This document shows, one piece after another, positions 61,519-64,000 of a stretch of 64,000 bases of DNA. Source of the DNA: VRUE01 sp963703175 (GTDB taxonomy: Bacteria; Actinomycetota; Thermoleophilia; Solirubrobacterales; 70-9). The DNA is taken from positions 2,852,001 to 2,916,000 of the forward strand of contig OY969794.1 in the NCBI GenBank assembly GCA_963703175.1, given 5' to 3'. Every line of letters starts with the position of its first letter. Position 1 is the stretch's first letter. The position numbers were made by a program, and so were the translations under genes. The notes below the pieces were generated by a model, which did not search any database, was not told the DNA's origin, and saw only the letters and a program-made list of their open reading frames with translations.

Positions 61519-64000
61519 TCAGTCGGACGCCGTGCGTCCCCAGCCCAGCACGCGAACCAGGCCGGTCGGGCGGTAGCGGGCGAGCAGCGCCGCCTGACGC
61601 ATGGCGTCTCCGAAGCGGCGCTCGCGCAGCGACGTCCGCGTCTGATCCACGAGCAGGCTCCCCCAGTAGCGCTTCCAGTACCGCATGCCCTCCTTGTAGG
61701 CGCGCTTCAGAGCCCGGTCCCGCCTCACGTAGGGACGCTGCCCGCGCATCGCAGTGAGGGTCTCGACCAGCATCTTCGCGGCATTCGAGCTGATGTTCCG
61801 CCCATGCTCGCGGTGCTCGGCGACGAGTCCCGAATGGCTACAGATCGGAAACTCCCTGGCCACCGCGAGGTTGAATCCGAAGTCCGCGGCCGCGTCGATG
61901 CCCGGGTCGAAGCCGGGAACGTGCTCGAACAAGGATCGACGGTAGAGCGCCCGCGCCGGAAACCCCGCCCAGTTGTCGCGCATCAGGCGTGCGTACTGAT
62001 CTCGGTCGATAACCGGCTGATCGTGGGTATCGAGGCGGCGGCCGTCGAAGTCGGTGCGGACATAGGTGCCGATGGCGGCCGCACAGTCCTGGCGCTCTTC
62101 GAGCGCCCTCAGGCCGAGCTCGACCGCGTCCGGGAACAAGCGATCGTCGGCGTCCAGGAAGAGGAGGAAGTCGCCGTTGGTGCTGCGGATCCCGAGGTTG
62201 CGTGCGCCAGCCATGCCGGCGTTCTCCTCACGCACGCAGCGAACCCCGGGATAGCGGTCGGCGATCGCGGAGGCGTTGTCCAGCGATCCGTCGTCGACTA
62301 CGACGATCTCCAGATGCGGATAGCTCTGAGCAAGCACGCTCTCGATCGCCTCACCGAGGTAATGAGCCTGGCCGTAGCAGGGAATGACCACCGAGACCAG
62401 CTCGGCGAAGGCGGGGGCACGGTCCCGGCGCCAGCGGTGGCGGCCATGCAGAGTCGCCAGCCGGGCCCGGACTTGGCCCTTGAGGATGACCGAGACCTCG
62501 ACCTCGAACTCGGCCGGGGTCGCCAGTAGGTTGAGCGTCGTCCTAAAACCCGCCTGGCCGGCCTCCTCGCGGTCCGGGAAGGCATCGCTCAGATCGGGTC
62601 GCGCGGCCCGCAAAGGCTCACGCCAGAAGACCTCACCCTCGGTCGCGAACTCGACGGCCACGGCGCGGCGATCCTCCCCGATCGCCCAGCCGAGCACGTC
62701 CACCGTCTTCGCATCGAGCACCGACCCCGCCCGCGGCGCGTCGAGGAAGCCGGCGTGCAGCTCCGGCGCCAACGGCTTTGAGACAGAGACCTCGGCGATT
62801 TCCACCAGCGCACCCATTTGCCCTGCAATTCCTCTTTCCGTTGGTCTCGCGGTGAGGGCGGAATCTACATCGAGCTCCCAGACACGACACCAGCCGTCCT
62901 CCCGAATCGGCTGCCCATTCCCCGTGAGCAGGGCGGCGAGTGCCCCGTCCCGGGCGAGAACCGGGTCCGCCGAACGGGGGACAACGCAGGTGAGCTGGGG
63001 GGCGATCGGGTCACGTGGAACGACCGTGGCGGGATAGTGGAGATCTCGGCGAGGGCCGCCTTCCTCCCCCCTTGATCGCGCTCCCAGCGTGACCAGCTCG
63101 CCGACAACCCCGGGGCCTCCGTCTCGCGGCGTCAGCGATGTCACATCTCGTCCGTTGAAGTAGACCGGCATATCTCCGGTTGGGTCGAGAAGGGCCACGG
63201 GAGAGCTGGCAGGCACGCCGCTGGCCTCCACGGCGAGCTGGCAATGCCTGTTCTCGACGCAGCGTGCGATCAGAGCGCTGCGCTCGGGCATCTCGCGAAG
63301 CAGCCGCTCGTAGACCCGGAGATCCTCCTCGAGCTGGCTCGTCCGGTCTCGTGCGGACCAGTTTCCGTGTGCATGCACCCGATAGGCAGCCATATCCTCG
63401 TCGAGAAAGCCGATTGGACCGTGGCGCGCGGAGAAAATGTGGAAGAGCCAGTCAAACCAGCGGTAGGAGAAGATCCACTCCGGCACGCCGAGGAGCACGT
63501 CCCGCCGGAACATGACGGTGAGGAAGGGAATAAAGCACGCTCGGATAACGTCGTCGAGCTCGAACACCTCGCGATCGAAAGCCGGCGTCGCTGGCCGGGA
63601 GGGTCGCCCGTCCTCGTGGAACAAGGTCGCTCGGTGAAAACAGCTACTCCAGCCCGGCCGAGCGTCCATCAGGGCCGCCTGCCGCGACAACTTCTCCGCC
63701 GAGGTCCAGTAGTCGTCTCCCTCGAGGATGGCGATGTACTCGCCACGGCACTGGCGCGCCGCATGCAGCCAGATGCCGGCGACGCCGAGGTTGCGGTCCG
63801 GTAGGAACGTCCGAATCAGGTCGGGATGGCGCGCCGCATACTCGCGGACCACGTCCCGCGTCCCGTCCTCTGAGCAGTCGTCGGCGACCAGCAGCTCGAA
63901 GTCGAAGGGGGCCTCCTGCGACAGGGCGCTGTCCAGAGCCTTCCCGATCCAGGAGGCGTGGTTGTAGGTGAGGACGAACACGCTCACTTTGGGATCACGC
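61519..64000 (-). CDS. bifunctional GT2 glycosyltransferase, N-terminus beyond window
   Basis: The frame is open to the window edge. A GTG at 63987 would give 822 residues, but the codons before it (RDPKVSVFVLTYNH) look like the normal GT2 start, so the true start is probably outside. The first GT-A domain covers about 1-230 (VADDCSEDGTRDVVREYAAR, AILEGDDYW). A 290-residue linker with no clear homology follows. The second GT-A domain runs from about 530 (VSVVIPCYGQAHYLGEAIES, VVDDGSLDNASAIADRYPG, NGDFLLFLDADDRLFPDAVE). Two DxD-type sites suggest alternate sugar additions to a polymer. Confidence 0.85.
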   Translation of the reverse strand, partial: RDPKVSVFVLTYNHASWIGKALDSALSQEAPFDFELLVADDCSEDGTRDVVREYAARHPDLIRTFLPDRNLGVAGIWLHAARQCRGEYIAILEGDDYWTSAEKLSRQAALMDARPGWSSCFHRATLFHEDGRPSRPATPAFDREVFELDDVIRACFIPFLTVMFRRDVLLGVPEWIFSYRWFDWLFHIFSARHGPIGFLDEDMAAYRVHAHGNWSARDRTSQLEEDLRVYERLLREMPERSALIARCVENRHCQLAVEASGVPASSPVALLDPTGDMPVYFNGRDVTSLTPRDGGPGVVGELVTLGARSRGEEGGPRRDLHYPATVVPRDPIAPQLTCVVPRSADPVLARDGALAALLTGNGQPIREDGWCRVWELDVDSALTARPTERGIAGQMGALVEIAEVSVSKPLAPELHAGFLDAPRAGSVLDAKTVDVLGWAIGEDRRAVAVEFATEGEVFWREPLRAARPDLSDAFPDREEAGQAGFRTTLNLLATPAEFEVEVSVILKGQVRARLATLHGRHRWRRDRAPAFAELVSVVIPCYGQAHYLGEAIESVLAQSYPHLEIVVVDDGSLDNASAIADRYPGVRCVREENAGMAGARNLGIRSTNGDFLLFLDADDRLFPDAVELGLRALEERQDCAAAIGTYVRTDFDGRRLDTHDQPVIDRDQYARLMRDNWAGFPARALYRRSLFEHVPGFDPGIDAAADFGFNLAVAREFPICSHSGLVAEHREHGRNISSNAAKMLVETLTAMRGQRPYVRRDRALKRAYKEGMRYWKRYWGSLLVDQTRTSLRERRFGDAMRQAALLARYRPTGLVRVLGWGRTASD

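Overview
This is a 64-kb stretch of a high-GC chromosome from what looks like a Gram-positive actinobacterium. The gene set (classical menaquinone pathway, citramalate synthase beside leuBCD, a DUF6458-type small membrane protein, frequent GTG/TTG starts, densely packed genes) fits the Thermoleophilia/Solirubrobacterales best, but that placement is an inference from gene content. I see no rRNA, tRNA, CRISPR array, insertion sequence or prophage.

Layout. (1) 1-11.9 kb, all on the minus strand: a branched-chain amino-acid block in the order leuA, a DUF559/AbiEi-like protein, an XRE-cupin regulator, leuC, leuD, a methyltransferase, leuB, ilvE, cimA, a DegT-type aminotransferase and argH (cut by the window edge). 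leuA is preceded by an unannotated 19-residue leucine-rich leader peptide whose Leu codons are complementary to the leuA ribosome-binding site. (2) 11.9-18.3 kb: MFS exporter, secreted RTX-repeat protein, quinone oxidoreductase, the serC-serA operon and a cupin. (3) 18.3-18.8 kb: a non-coding island with two inverted, structurally conserved hairpin elements. (4) 18.8-30.5 kb: a menaquinone and BCAA block (ilvC, menE; menB-menA-menC-menD; a beta-propeller protein; menF, ilvN, ilvB). (5) 30.5-37.8 kb: UDP-sulfoquinovose synthase, two paralogous GT39-like membrane glycosyltransferases that each carry the same palindromic element in frame, a DUF2304-GT2 fusion, a PQQ-type sugar dehydrogenase and a zinc-ribbon protein. 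(6) 37.8-54.4 kb: NDH-2, gatCAB, secreted and membrane proteins, a GMC oxidoreductase, folD, a PcrA/UvrD helicase interrupted by a 364-residue intein, cysK-cysE, a HAD phosphatase and an ECF sigma factor fused to an anti-sigma-like zinc finger and transmembrane segment. (7) 54.4-64 kb, minus strand: a surface-polysaccharide cluster (YdjC/ChbG deacetylase, APH-like kinase, WecE-like aminotransferase, sulfotransferase-like protein, two related GT-B glycosyltransferases, a secreted propeller protein and a double GT2 enzyme).

How it works together. IlvBN and IlvC, LeuA-LeuBCD and IlvE supply valine and leucine. CimA feeding LeuCD and LeuB gives an isoleucine route from pyruvate that needs no threonine deaminase; neither ilvA nor ilvD is in the window. 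MenF, D, C, E, B and A make menaquinone, which NDH-2 can reduce. SerC and SerA make serine, which CysE and CysK turn into cysteine. The most novel signals are non-coding: the leuA leader with a built-in anti-Shine-Dalgarno, the twin elements at 18330-18822, and the in-frame palindromes at 32255-32335 and 34099-34177.
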